In this document: positions 1 through 7,752 of the stretch, in pieces | Position numbering within the stretch: position 1 is the first letter of the stretch | Layout of the letters: each line of letters begins with the position of its first letter | DNA from: Deltaproteobacteria bacterium | Lineage (GTDB): Bacteria > Desulfobacterota > Desulfobulbia > Desulfobulbales > Desulfobulbaceae | Assembly: GCA_013151365.1 (NCBI GenBank) | Contig: JAADIK010000008.1 | Coordinates: 1-19,842 of the forward strand | Length of the DNA stretch: 19,842 bases | Direction of reading: 5' to 3' | Made by a program: the position numbers and the translations under genes | Notes under the pieces: model-generated | The model's database searches: none | Seen by the model: the letters and a program-made list of their open reading frames with translations, nothing else | Told to the model about the DNA's origin: nothing

Positions 1-91
1 CTATGAGGATGAACGCCTGAAAACCGTCTCGGTCGGCGAACTGGCCCGCCAGGCCCTCGATCGCCTCAACGCCGGAGAACAACGGCCATGA
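1..91 (+). CDS. C-terminal end of an unidentified gene (5' end outside window)
   Basis: Reading from base 2, an open frame gives the last 29 residues of a protein (ends LARQALDRLNAGEQRP) and stops at TGA 89-91. This stop overlaps the ATG of the next gene in an ATGA arrangement, so the two are very probably translationally coupled in one operon. The peptide looks like an amphipathic C-terminal helix with strong GC3 bias, as expected for real coding sequence here. I do not recognise the family from so short a tail. The link to a heptose-adenylyltransferase fusion hints at envelope or sugar-nucleotide metabolism, but that is only inference from position. Confidence 0.6.
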   Translation, partial: YEDERLKTVSVGELARQALDRLNAGEQRP

Positions 92-1371
92 GCTCCTCCC
101 TGTTTACCGGCGCCGGTTTCCTCCAGTTTGAGGTCAAACCTGGTGATCCGGCGGCCAATCTCAAGACGGTCCGTCGCTTGCTCAAAAAAATGCAACCGGC
201 CGCCGATACCATCATCGTCCTCCCGGAGCTGTGGGCGACGGGCTTTGCCTATCCCCGGCTCGATGAACTGGCCGGGGAAACACCGGGGCTACTGGAGGAA
301 CTGCGGGAGCTGGCGGCCGGAGATGACATCTGCCTTGCCGGTTCACTTATTGAAAAGGTGGAGCAGGACGAGGTCCCGGCGAAACTGTACAATACCCTCT
401 ACCTGACCGGCCCCGACGGCGTCATGGGCCGCTATCGCAAACAGCATCTCTTTTCTTTCTGGCAGGAGGACCGGTTCCTGACGCCGGGCGATCACCCGCT
501 ACCGATGGTGACGCCCCGGGGGCCGGTCGGCGGGCTGGTCTGTTACGACCTCAGGTTTCCGGAGCTGGCCAGGATGCAGACTTTCAACGGCGCCAGGCTC
601 CTGGTGGTCTCGGCCCAGTGGCCGGCGGCGCGGCTTGACCACTGGCGGACCCTGCTGCGCGCGCGGGCCATCGAAAACCAGGTATTTGTCGCGGCAGGCA
701 ACAGTTGCGGCGATTCGGGAGAAAACTGCTTCGCCGGTCATTCCATGGTTGTAGCGCCGGACGGAACGGTCCTGGCCGAGGCCGGCGGCCGGGAGGAGAC
801 CGGCGCGGCCGCTCTCATTGAAGCTGATCTGCAACGGCTTCGCTCCCGTTTCTGCAACGTGGGGGAACGACCCCGGCCCCTGCATGACGGCGACAAACTT
901 GTCTCTCTGCCTCAGTTACGGGAACGTCTGCAGACAATCCGCGGCCAGGGGAGCAAGGTTGCCTTTACCAATGGCTGCTTCGATATCCTGCACAGCGGCC
1001 ATGTCGCCTACCTGGAACAGGCGCGCCGGACCGCGGACTGCCTGGTGGTCGCCCTGAACAGCGACTTGTCGGTCAGGATGATCAAGGGAGACGGGCGGCC
1101 GATTAACAGTGAAGCCGACCGGGCCAGGGTACTGGCGGCGCTTGGCTGCGTTGATTTTGTGGTCATCTTTGACGAGCCGACGCCGATCGGCCTGATTGCG
1201 TCGCTCAAGCCCGATGTCCTGGTCAAGGGAGCGGACTGGCCGGAAGACCGGATAGTCGGAGCCGCCGAGGTAAAGGCCGCAGGGGGCCGGGTGGCGCGGA
1301 TCGCCTTTGAGCACCAGGTGTCCACCTCTGCGGTTATTTTACGTATCCGGCAACAGGAGAAAAAAACATGA
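88..1371 (+). CDS. Fusion: nitrilase-family carbon-nitrogen hydrolase + RfaE2/HldE-type heptose 1-phosphate adenylyltransferase
   Basis: This 427-aa protein has two complete catalytic domains. Residues 1 to about 265 are a carbon-nitrogen hydrolase with the Glu-Lys-Cys triad visible: E47 in LPELWATGF, K118 in YRKQHLF and C152 in GLVCYDLRFPE. The sequence style is that of omega-amidase/YafV-like amidases acting on small amides. Residues about 285-425 are a nucleotidyltransferase with the TNGCFDILHSGH signature (HSGH 302-305), GDGRPIN and LVKGADW. This matches the C-terminal half of HldE (RfaE2), which makes ADP-heptose for the LPS inner core. Normally RfaE2 stands alone or is fused to the heptose kinase RfaE1; no kinase domain is present here. 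The ATG overlaps the upstream stop and the TGA overlaps the downstream ATG, so it sits inside a tightly coupled operon. The domain assignments are strong; a functional link between the two activities is not known to me. Confidence 0.88.
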   Translation: MSSSLFTGAGFLQFEVKPGDPAANLKTVRRLLKKMQPAADTIIVLPELWATGFAYPRLDELAGETPGLLEELRELAAGDDICLAGSLIEKVEQDEVPAKLYNTLYLTGPDGVMGRYRKQHLFSFWQEDRFLTPGDHPLPMVTPRGPVGGLVCYDLRFPELARMQTFNGARLLVVSAQWPAARLDHWRTLLRARAIENQVFVAAGNSCGDSGENCFAGHSMVVAPDGTVLAEAGGREETGAAALIEADLQRLRSRFCNVGERPRPLHDGDKLVSLPQLRERLQTIRGQGSKVAFTNGCFDILHSGHVAYLEQARRTADCLVVALNSDLSVRMIKGDGRPINSEADRARVLAALGCVDFVVIFDEPTPIGLIASLKPDVLVKGADWPEDRIVGAAEVKAAGGRVARIAFEHQVSTSAVILRIRQQEKKT

Positions 1372-1601
1372 AAACATTGAAGACATATTTTGACACAGGT
1401 TCGATCGTCGTTATTTCAGTTACGTTCGTGGTCTTTATGATCGCCTTGTTTACCAAAGGGTTTACCCACGATCTACTGTTGGAAATCGGGGTATTCATGG
1501 TTTCGGTAAAACTGATAATAATGACCTACAAGAATGGTGTGCATGCCGCCAAGCTGGAAAAAGAAATAAAAGAAGTAAAAGAATTGATCAAACAAAAATG
1601 A
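1368..1601 (+). CDS. Small two-helix membrane protein of unknown function
   Basis: This 77-aa protein starts at an ATG that overlaps the fusion gene's stop (ATGA), so coupled translation is likely. Two hydrophobic stretches, about residues 11-30 and 35-54, would form a membrane hairpin. The C-terminal about 20 residues are rich in Lys and Glu (KLEKEIKEVKELIKQK) and look like a short amphipathic or coiled-coil helix in the cytoplasm. The gene is visibly more A+T-rich than its neighbours, partly because of the lysines. I do not recognise the family. Its stop lies only 2 nt from the stop of convergent aspS, so there is no room for a terminator between them. It was chosen as real because of the overlap and the clean membrane-protein composition. 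Confidence 0.7.
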   Translation: MKTLKTYFDTGSIVVISVTFVVFMIALFTKGFTHDLLLEIGVFMVSVKLIIMTYKNGVHAAKLEKEIKEVKELIKQK

Positions 1602-1603
1602 GT

Positions 1604-3379
1604 TTACCAGTCGGGCCGCAGGGAAAGATCGGTGAGCTGCTTCCGGTCCACGGCCGCCGGGGCATCGGTCAGCGGACAGGTCGCCTTCTGGGTCTTGGGA
1701 AAGGCGATGACGTCACGGATGGAATCGCTGCCGGTCAGGATCATCATCAGCCGGTCGACACCGAAAGCGATGCCGCCGTGAGGCGGAGCCCCAAGCTCCA
1801 GGGCCCGGAGCAGAAAACCGAATTTCTCCTGGGCCTCGGCCGGCTCAATGCCCAGCACGGCAAAGACCTTTTCCTGCACGTCCCGGCGATGAATACGGAT
1901 AGAGCCGCCGCCGATCTCGTTGCCGTTTAACACCAGGTCGTAGGCCCGGCTCTTGACCCGGGCCGGGTCGGTGGCCAGCAGGTCCAGCTGGTCCTCGTTG
2001 GGGGCGGTAAAAGGATGATGCACGGCCGAGTACCGTTTTTCCTTCTGATCATATTCGACCAGCGGAAAGTCGGTGATCCAGAGGAAATCATAGGTCCCCT
2101 CCTTGATCAGCCCCAGGCGCCGGGCCAGCTCCAACCGGAGTTCGGCCAGCACCTGATTCGCCACCGCTGCCGGGCCCGCGCCGAAGAGGATGAGGTCGCC
2201 CGGTTCCACGCCCAGGGCCTCACCCATGGCCTTGATCTCGTCAGCGCTGAAAAACTTGCTGATCGGCGACTGCCACCCGTCTTCCCTGATCTTGATCCAG
2301 GCCATGCCGCGGGCACCGAAAGTGGCCGCATAATCCGCCAGGTTGTCCAAATCCTTTCTTGAAAACGTGGCGCAACCCTTGGCATTGATGGCCTTGACCA
2401 CCCCGTTTCCGGCAATGACCGAGTTGAAAACCTTGAACCCGCATCCCCGCAGCGTTTCGGTCAGGTCAACCAGCTCAAAACCAAAACGGGTATCCGGCCG
2501 GTCCGTGCCGAATCGCTGCACGGCCTCGTCATAGGTCATATGGTTGAAGGGCGGTTGCAGCTCGATATTGCCGGCGGCCTTGAAAACAGCCTGAATCATG
2601 CCTTCGGCAATCCTGATGATGTCCTCTTCGCCGACAAAGCTGAGCTCCATATCGATCTGGGTGAATTCCGGCTGCCGGTCCGCCCGCAGGTCTTCGTCGC
2701 GAAAGCATCTGACCACCTGGAAGTAGCGGTCCATGCCGGCCATCATCAGCAGTTGCTTAAAGAGCTGCGGCGATTGCGGCAGGGCATAGAATTTTCCCGG
2801 ATTGACCCGGCTGGGGACCAGGTAGTCGCGCGCCCCTTCGGGGGTGGACCGGGTGAGCATGGGGGTTTCGATTTCCAGAAAATTATTTTCGCTCAGATAG
2901 TTCCGTACCGCCATAACCGCCTGGTGACGCATGATCAGGTTCCCCGCCTTCTCGGGCCGGCGCAGATCGAGGTAGCGGTATTGCAGGCGCAGGTTGTCGG
3001 AGACCTCGATATCTTCATCCAGGGGAAAGGGAGGAGTTTCACTGACATTGAGGATCAGCAACTCGTTGACCAGCACCTCGATGGCCCCGGTCTTCAGCTT
3101 GGGGTTTTCCATGTCGGCCGGCCGCCGGCAAACCGTACCGCGAACGGCCAGCACCCATTCGCTGCGGAGCCGGTGCGCCTTGGCATGGACGTCGGCGTTC
3201 CTCTCCGGGTTGAAAACGACCTGGGTGACGCCCCAGCGGTCCCGCAGGTCGATAAAGATGACACCGCCGTGGTCACGGCGGCGAAGGACCCAGCCCATGA
3301 GAATAACTTCCCGGTCCAGATGATCAGGGCCGAGTTCGTTGCATGTATGTGTGCGCCTAAGCGCTCCTAGAGAGTCCAT
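1604..3379 (-). CDS. aspS: Aspartyl-tRNA synthetase (possibly non-discriminating Asp/Asn type)
   Basis: The 591-aa product matches the full bacterial AspRS length (E. coli about 590). It has the N-terminal OB-fold anticodon domain (MGWVLRRRDHGGVIFIDLRD, about 28-47), class II motif 2 (FRDEDLRADRQPEF, 226-239), the GAD insertion domain and motif 3 (GIAFGVDRLMMIL near the C-terminus). It charges tRNA-Asp in the cytoplasm. The ATG at 3379 has a GGAG about 7 nt upstream, supporting this start. Position 37 is His where E. coli has Leu (RRDHGG versus RRDLGS). His here has been tied to non-discriminating bacterial AspRS that also charge tRNA-Asn and rely on GatCAB, but the second reported position is not the Gly seen in those enzymes, so this is tentative. 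The gene follows hisS on the same strand, separated by two inserted repeats. Confidence 0.97.
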   Translation of the reverse strand: MDSLGALRRTHTCNELGPDHLDREVILMGWVLRRRDHGGVIFIDLRDRWGVTQVVFNPERNADVHAKAHRLRSEWVLAVRGTVCRRPADMENPKLKTGAIEVLVNELLILNVSETPPFPLDEDIEVSDNLRLQYRYLDLRRPEKAGNLIMRHQAVMAVRNYLSENNFLEIETPMLTRSTPEGARDYLVPSRVNPGKFYALPQSPQLFKQLLMMAGMDRYFQVVRCFRDEDLRADRQPEFTQIDMELSFVGEEDIIRIAEGMIQAVFKAAGNIELQPPFNHMTYDEAVQRFGTDRPDTRFGFELVDLTETLRGCGFKVFNSVIAGNGVVKAINAKGCATFSRKDLDNLADYAATFGARGMAWIKIREDGWQSPISKFFSADEIKAMGEALGVEPGDLILFGAGPAAVANQVLAELRLELARRLGLIKEGTYDFLWITDFPLVEYDQKEKRYSAVHHPFTAPNEDQLDLLATDPARVKSRAYDLVLNGNEIGGGSIRIHRRDVQEKVFAVLGIEPAEAQEKFGFLLRALELGAPPHGGIAFGVDRLMMILTGSDSIRDVIAFPKTQKATCPLTDAPAAVDRKQLTDLSLRPDW

Positions 3380-3402
3380 GAAAAGCTCCGGTATATTTCA
3401 GG

Positions 3403-3510
3403 GTAAGTCGTCACGGGCACCCCATCTTCACGCGGTTGCTTCCGGCCGCATAGAGGGGCTATAGCGGTCGAAAGCAACTGCGCAAATCTGGAGCACCTGT
3501 GACGACTTAC
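3403..3510. repeat. 108-bp imperfect palindrome between hisS and aspS
   Basis: The two ends are perfect 12-bp inverted repeats (GTAAGTCGTCAC ... GTGACGACTTAC). The 47-bp arms match at about 36 of 47 positions. The centre adds ATAG-AGGGG-CTAT, so the whole unit can fold as one long hairpin. It begins about 24 bases upstream of the aspS start and lies 13 bp from the 220-bp element at 3524. No flanking target duplication is clear. It could be a small palindromic insertion element or a transcribed structure in the aspS leader. No second copy was seen in this window. Confidence 0.75.
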
Positions 3511-3523
3511 AGTTTGGCTTTAA

Positions 3524-3743
3524 CCTGAATCCGTGAGCGTTCGAGAACGGTGCAGATGCAAGGCGGCAACGAGGTTGATTATCCTGGTGTGATATCAACG
3601 AGTTGCCAACCGCAGCAGATGCGCCGTTATCGGGCGCCCCGCAGGGCGGCGCGGTGAAGACCAGAAAATGCGTTTATTCAGCAATAATGCAATAAATTCC
3701 GCATACTGCATGGTACATCACCTCAAGCCGTCACGGATTCAGG
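3524..3743 (+). mobile_element. MITE-like non-autonomous element, copy 1 (TSD TTTAA)
   Basis: This 220-bp unit has 13-bp perfect terminal inverted repeats (CCTGAATCCGTGA at 3524-3536 and its complement at 3731-3743). It is flanked on both sides by the direct repeat TTTAA (3519-3523 and 3744-3748), the footprint of transposition. It is about 90% identical to the unit at 13438-13659, which lies in the opposite orientation. It has no conserved reading frame: a 1-nt and a 3-nt length difference separate the two copies. Internally GGCAAC..GTTGAT and ATCAAC..GTTGCC pair as a hairpin (about 3564-3606). It must be moved by a transposase encoded elsewhere. The 5-bp duplication and CC-starting ends would suit an IS1380-type enzyme, but that is speculation. 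Confidence 0.88.
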
Positions 3744-3788
3744 TTTAAGTAATATCGCAGAGTTCCATACCATGCGATCGGTTATATT

Positions 3789-5061
3789 TCAAATTGTTTG
3801 CAGAATGTCGATCAGCTGCAGGCACTCTTGCCCGACATCGGCCTGCAGAGAAAAATGGAGCTGCTCCTGGGTCTGCATATTACGAAGAATTGCCGTCTGC
3901 CGTTCCAGTTCATCGTCCCCGAGAATAAGTGTATGGCGGGCCGCCTGGCGGGCCGCCTGTTTCATCTGCGCCTTCAGGCTGCGGCCGCTGTAATCCATGG
4001 CGGCCCGCAGTCCGCGTTGCCGCAGACAGTGCACCAGAGAATAGCCGTGCAGGCAGGCCCGGCTGCCGAGCGCGGCAACAAACAGATCCATGCCCGGCCC
4101 TGCCGGTCTTTCGGCACTGTTGTTTCTCGCCTGCAGCAACAGGACCAGGCGCTCCATCCCCATGGCAAAACCAATACCGGGGAGTTTCGGACCGCCCAGT
4201 TGTTCGATGAGTCCGTCATAGCGCCCCCCGGCGCCGATAGCAGCCTGGGCGCCGAGGTCGCCGGTAACGAATTCAAAGGTGGTCCGGGTGTAATAATCCA
4301 GGCCGCGCACCATGAAGGTTGAGGGAATAGCTGACTCCCAGCAGGTCAAGGCGGCTTTGCACCTGGTCGAAATGGGAACGGCACTCGGGGCAGAGGGCGT
4401 CCAGGATGGAGGGCGCCTCCTCGACCACTTCCCGGCAACCGGCCTTTTTGCAGTCCAGCACGCGCAGGGGATTGGTCTCCGAGCGGCGGCGGCAGTCTCC
4501 ACAGAGACCGGCCTGGCGGTCTTGCAGGTACGCGACCAGGCGGCGGCGGAACTCCGGGCGGCAGCCGGGGCAGCCGAGCGAGTTGACTTCCAGGCTCGCG
4601 CTCAGACCGAGCTCCGTGAGCAGCATCTGGCCCATGGCCATCAGCTCGGCATCAATCTCCGGCTCAACCGCGCCGATCACCTCGGCGTCGATCTGGTGAA
4701 ACTGCCTGAACCGGCCCTTTTGCGGACGTTCATGACGAAACATGGGACCAATGGTATAGAGCCGTTGCACCGGCTGCCGAACATGCAGGCCATGTTCGAT
4801 AAAGGCCCGGAGCAGCGAAGCCGTCGCTTCCGGCCGCATGGTAATCCCCATTTCGACAAAGGTATACATTTCCTTTTCAACGATATCGGTTGCCTCACCG
4901 ATGGAGCGGGCAAAAAGTTCCGTTTTTTCCAGGATCGGCAGGCGGATTTCATGACAACCGAACCGCTGAAAGATGTCCCTGGCAACACCTTCAATATGCC
5001 GCCACAGCAGGACCTCTTCAGGCAGGATATCCTTGAAGCCGTTAATGGCCTTGATTTTCAA
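3789..5061 (-). pseudogene. hisS: Histidyl-tRNA synthetase, split by an apparent 2-nt deletion
   Basis: The N-terminal part carries INGFKDILPEE, motif 2 (MRPEATASLLRAF, then FRHERPQKGRFRQFHQ) and a Cys-rich insertion. Another frame carries MVRGLDYYTRTTFEF, AIGAGGRYDGL, motif 3 (GIGFAMGMERLVLLL) and the HisRS anticodon-binding domain. The frames switch at about 4317-4318: the minus strand reads AAC-CTTCATG where the family has Asn-Pro-x-Leu-Val-Arg-Gly-Leu-Asp. Adding two C (CC to CCCC) restores N-P-F-M-V-R-G-L-D exactly, giving about 424 residues, normal for HisRS. The enzyme is essential, so a sequencing or assembly error, a second hisS copy or real frameshifting must be considered. The start is a TTG at 5061, six bases after a GGAGG (product starts MKIKAINGF); an upstream TTG at 5082 is less likely. 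It precedes aspS on the same strand. Confidence 0.9.
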
Positions 5062-5165
5062 AAAATGCCTCCGTCTGGTCAAAAAGAATGGACCGGCACC
5101 GAACCCGTTGTCCTTCCGGAACCGGGTCGGCCGTAATTTTCAGATGTTCTGATAAAAAATTTAAA

Positions 5166-5194
5166 ATTTAATCAAAAAGAAGGTAAAAAGTCAA
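5166..5194 (-). promoter_or_regulatory. Putative sigma70-like promoter for hisS
   Basis: On the minus strand TTGACT (5189-5194) is followed after 17 nt by TTAAAT (5166-5171), in an A/T-rich stretch about 105 nt upstream of the hisS TTG. The -10 is a 4/6 match, so this is plausible rather than certain. The leader would include an imperfect hairpin near 5098-5130 (CCGACCCGG with CGGGTTCGG). It would serve hisS and possibly aspS. Confidence 0.4.
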
Positions 5195-5276
5195 GCCGAT
5201 GCCATCGAATTATGGTAAAATTGGAAACTAATGCTTTTTATTTGGCACAGCCGAAACCAAATGGCCTGCAGTGTGC

Positions 5277-5305
5277 TTGACAAAGCAATCTGCTCAGGGC
5301 ATTAT
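5277..5305 (+). promoter_or_regulatory. Sigma70-like promoter for the flavin enzyme-pcnB-EEP operon
   Basis: TTGACA at 5277-5282, a 17-nt spacer and CATTAT at 5300-5305 give a near-consensus promoter 38 nt upstream of the ATG at 5343. The leader would be about 30 nt. Confidence 0.65.
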
Positions 5306-5342
5306 CACTTGAGTTATATTTTATCAAGAACAAGAGATTAAC

Positions 5343-6335
5343 ATGAAATTACCAGAACTTAAAATCGGCTCATTTACCGCGCGCATTCCCATTATCCAGG
5401 GCGGGATGTCGATTCGTGTTTCCACCGCGGCCCTGGCGGTTCCGGTTGCCGAATGCGGCGGTATCGGCACCATCGGCGGCTCCGCCATCCCGGTCGCGGA
5501 ACTGCAGGACGACATCCGCCAGGCCAAGAAAAGCACCAACGGCATCATCGCCGTCAACATTATGTATGCGATGCGGGAATTTTACGAACTGGTGATAGGC
5601 TCCATCGAGGCCGGGGTGGACATGATCATCACCGGCGCCGGTTTTTCCCGGGATATCTTCAAGATAGGGAAAAAACACAATGTGCCGATCGTCTCCATCG
5701 TTTCCTCCCCGGCCTTTGCCTGTCTGGCGGAAAAGCTGGGAGCGGCAGCGATTATTGTTGAAGCCGCCGAGGCCGGGGGCCATCTCGGGACGGACAAGAA
5801 GCTGCGTGATCTCTTTCCCGCCGTGCGCCGGGTGATCTCCAAAGTTCCGCTCATTGCCGCCGGCGGCATTACCAATGGCTTTGAAATGGCCGAGCTGATG
5901 GACGAATACGGGGCCGACGGCATCCAGATCGCTTCACGTTTCGTACTCAGCGAGGAGTGCGCGGTAGCGCCGGAGTTCAAGGAAACCTTCCTGCAGGCCG
6001 GCAAGGACGATATTGTCCTGGTACAATCCCCGGTAGGCATGCCGGGCCGGGCCATCAATACCCCTTTTGTGCAGAAGATGGCCCGGGGCGAAGATGTTTC
6101 CAGCAAAGAGTGTAAATTCAAGTGTCTGAAAAAATGCAGCTACAAGTACTGTATCCACGAACGGCTGAACAAGGCGCGCACCGGCAACATTGAAGAAGGC
6201 CTGGTCTTTTCCGGCGCCAATACCTACAAGATGAAGGAAACCCTCTCTGTACGCGAAATTTTCGACCGTTTTGTCCGGGATGCCCAGTCAGTGTACCGGG
6301 AAAAAAAGAGCATGCTCAGTTCGACTTCGTCCTGA
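5343..6335 (+). CDS. NAD(P)H-dependent flavin oxidoreductase, nitronate monooxygenase / FabK family
   Basis: The 330-aa TIM-barrel flavoprotein opens with IPIIQGGMSIRVSTAALAVPVAECGGIGTIGG, the FMN-binding start of 2-nitropropane dioxygenase/FabK proteins. It carries the catalytic-type His in EAAEAGGHLGTD (H147) and phosphate-binding IAAGGITNG and GADGIQIASRF segments. A C-terminal cluster C257-x3-C261-x3-C265-x4-C270 (KECKFKCLKKCSYKYC) follows; this Cys-rich tail occurs in a subset of the family and might bind a metal or an Fe-S cluster, though that is unproven. Members either oxidise nitronates or act as flavin enoyl-ACP reductase (FabK); sequence reading alone cannot separate these. It is first in an apparent operon with pcnB (28-nt gap) and has its own promoter. 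The start ATG has a weak purine-rich site (AAGAGA) upstream. Confidence 0.9.
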   Translation: MKLPELKIGSFTARIPIIQGGMSIRVSTAALAVPVAECGGIGTIGGSAIPVAELQDDIRQAKKSTNGIIAVNIMYAMREFYELVIGSIEAGVDMIITGAGFSRDIFKIGKKHNVPIVSIVSSPAFACLAEKLGAAAIIVEAAEAGGHLGTDKKLRDLFPAVRRVISKVPLIAAGGITNGFEMAELMDEYGADGIQIASRFVLSEECAVAPEFKETFLQAGKDDIVLVQSPVGMPGRAINTPFVQKMARGEDVSSKECKFKCLKKCSYKYCIHERLNKARTGNIEEGLVFSGANTYKMKETLSVREIFDRFVRDAQSVYREKKSMLSSTSS

Positions 6336-6363
6336 ATCCCCCCTATTTGATCATCCCAGACCA

Positions 6364-7749
6364 ATGACTGCAGATCATATGAGCCCGAACGGGGAATGTC
6401 CCGACGTTCCGCCAAGCCCGGTACCGGTCATCATACCGGCGACCGACCACCCGATCAAGGTACATGACATTGACGGCGAGGCCCTCAAGGTACTGTACCG
6501 GCTCCGGGACGCCGGTTTCGCCGGCTACCTGGTCGGCGGCGGGGTTCGCGATTTGTACCTGGGGCAACGCCCCAAGGACTTCGACATCTCCACCAATGCC
6601 CGGCCCGGTCAATTGCGGAAACTGTTTCGCAACAGCCGGACCATCGGCCGGCGGTTCCGGCTGGTCCAGGTATTTTTCCGCGGCGGTAAAATTATCGAGG
6701 TCTCAACCCTGCGCTCCAGAAGCGAATACGATATCAACGATATCGACAAGGTTCTGCCCAGCAACAACACCTTCGGCACCCTGCCCGAGGATGCCTTTCG
6801 GCGCGACCTGACCATCAATTCGCTGTTTTACGAAATAGAGAACAACACGATCATTGACTACGTCGGCGGCGTCAAGGACCTTGACCAGGGCATAATCCGC
6901 ATCGTCGGCGAACCGGACCGCCGGGTCACGCGTGATCCGGTCCGCATCATGCGGGTCGTGCGCCACGCCGCCAGGAACGGTTTTCGTATCGAGGAACAGT
7001 CCTGGCAGGCGATTGTCCGGCATCGGCACAAGCTTGACCTCTGCCCCCCTTCCCGCATCAGGGACGAACTGCTCAGAGACCTGCGGGGCGGCAAAAGTGA
7101 GCCCTGGACGCGAACTGTTTTAAAAAGCCGGATATTTACCACTATCATGCCATTTTATGCGGAAATACTCGACGGCGCCCGGGGCCGGCAGCGGCAGCAG
7201 GAACTGCTGGCGCTGACCAGCGTTCTCGATCGCCTGCATGGACAGTCCGGCGATGATTACCGGATCGAGATACCCGATTACATGCTTTTTACCACCCTGC
7301 TGGTACCGTGGGCCGAAGAACGTTTCAACCTGCGGCAACAGCGTTTGCACGGACCGGAGCACCATATTTTATCCCGGGGAATCCGGGCCGAACTCGATAG
7401 TCTGTTCAGCGAACGCTTCAACATCAAACGGCTGGACAAGGAGGCCATAACCACCCTGCTGGTCAACCTGCCGATCTTTGAATCGCATCAGCGAAAGAAG
7501 ACCTGGCCCAAGTGGCTGCGGGGCAAAAGTTATTTTGCCGATTGTTCACGTTTTGCCGGCCTGTTTGTCGAGGCGGCGGGCGGGCCGGCCGTTGATGCGA
7601 ACCTTTTCGCCGCCAAACCCCGACAGGCCCGGCGCGAAGCGGCTGATTCTCCCGGCACGGATTCCGGCCATGGCCGCCGGGGCCGGCGAGGCGGCAGGCC
7701 CGCCTTCAGCAGCAGGAGCAAAGGGGTCTTCGGGTTCAGGAACGGTTAA
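6364..7749 (+). CDS. pcnB: Poly(A) polymerase I / tRNA nucleotidyltransferase family protein
   Basis: The 461-aa product has the class II nucleotidyltransferase core: YLVGGGVRDLYLG (GGGVRD about 58-63), metal-binding aspartates in KDFDIST (D72, D74), then RRFRLVQVFF and IIEVSTLRSRSEYD. The RRFRLV and IIEV segments are typical of bacterial PcnB rather than CCA-adding enzymes. EDAFRRDLTINSLFY, YVGGVKDLDQGIIR and DPVRIMRVVRHAAR complete the neck region. The C-terminus is basic and rich in Arg and Gly (RRGRRGGRP), as often seen in PcnB RNA-binding tails. It adds 3' poly(A) tails to RNA and promotes decay. The frame is open further upstream, to 6271 inside the previous gene; I chose the ATG at 6364, although no good ribosome site is visible and 6379 is possible. 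The stop lies 3 nt before the next gene. Confidence 0.93.
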   Translation: MTADHMSPNGECPDVPPSPVPVIIPATDHPIKVHDIDGEALKVLYRLRDAGFAGYLVGGGVRDLYLGQRPKDFDISTNARPGQLRKLFRNSRTIGRRFRLVQVFFRGGKIIEVSTLRSRSEYDINDIDKVLPSNNTFGTLPEDAFRRDLTINSLFYEIENNTIIDYVGGVKDLDQGIIRIVGEPDRRVTRDPVRIMRVVRHAARNGFRIEEQSWQAIVRHRHKLDLCPPSRIRDELLRDLRGGKSEPWTRTVLKSRIFTTIMPFYAEILDGARGRQRQQELLALTSVLDRLHGQSGDDYRIEIPDYMLFTTLLVPWAEERFNLRQQRLHGPEHHILSRGIRAELDSLFSERFNIKRLDKEAITTLLVNLPIFESHQRKKTWPKWLRGKSYFADCSRFAGLFVEAAGGPAVDANLFAAKPRQARREAADSPGTDSGHGRRGRRGGRPAFSSRSKGVFGFRNG

Positions 7750-7752
7750 CCC

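Noticed and set aside
3403..3510. Palindrome considered as a T-box or other riboswitch for aspS
   Set aside because: No T-box motif or known riboswitch core is visible, and such leaders are rare outside Gram-positives; it is reported only as a palindromic repeat.
6271..6363. Upstream extension of pcnB into the preceding gene
   Set aside because: The extra 31 residues overlap the flavin enzyme's end by 65 nt and have no PcnB-like content; the start at 6364 is preferred.
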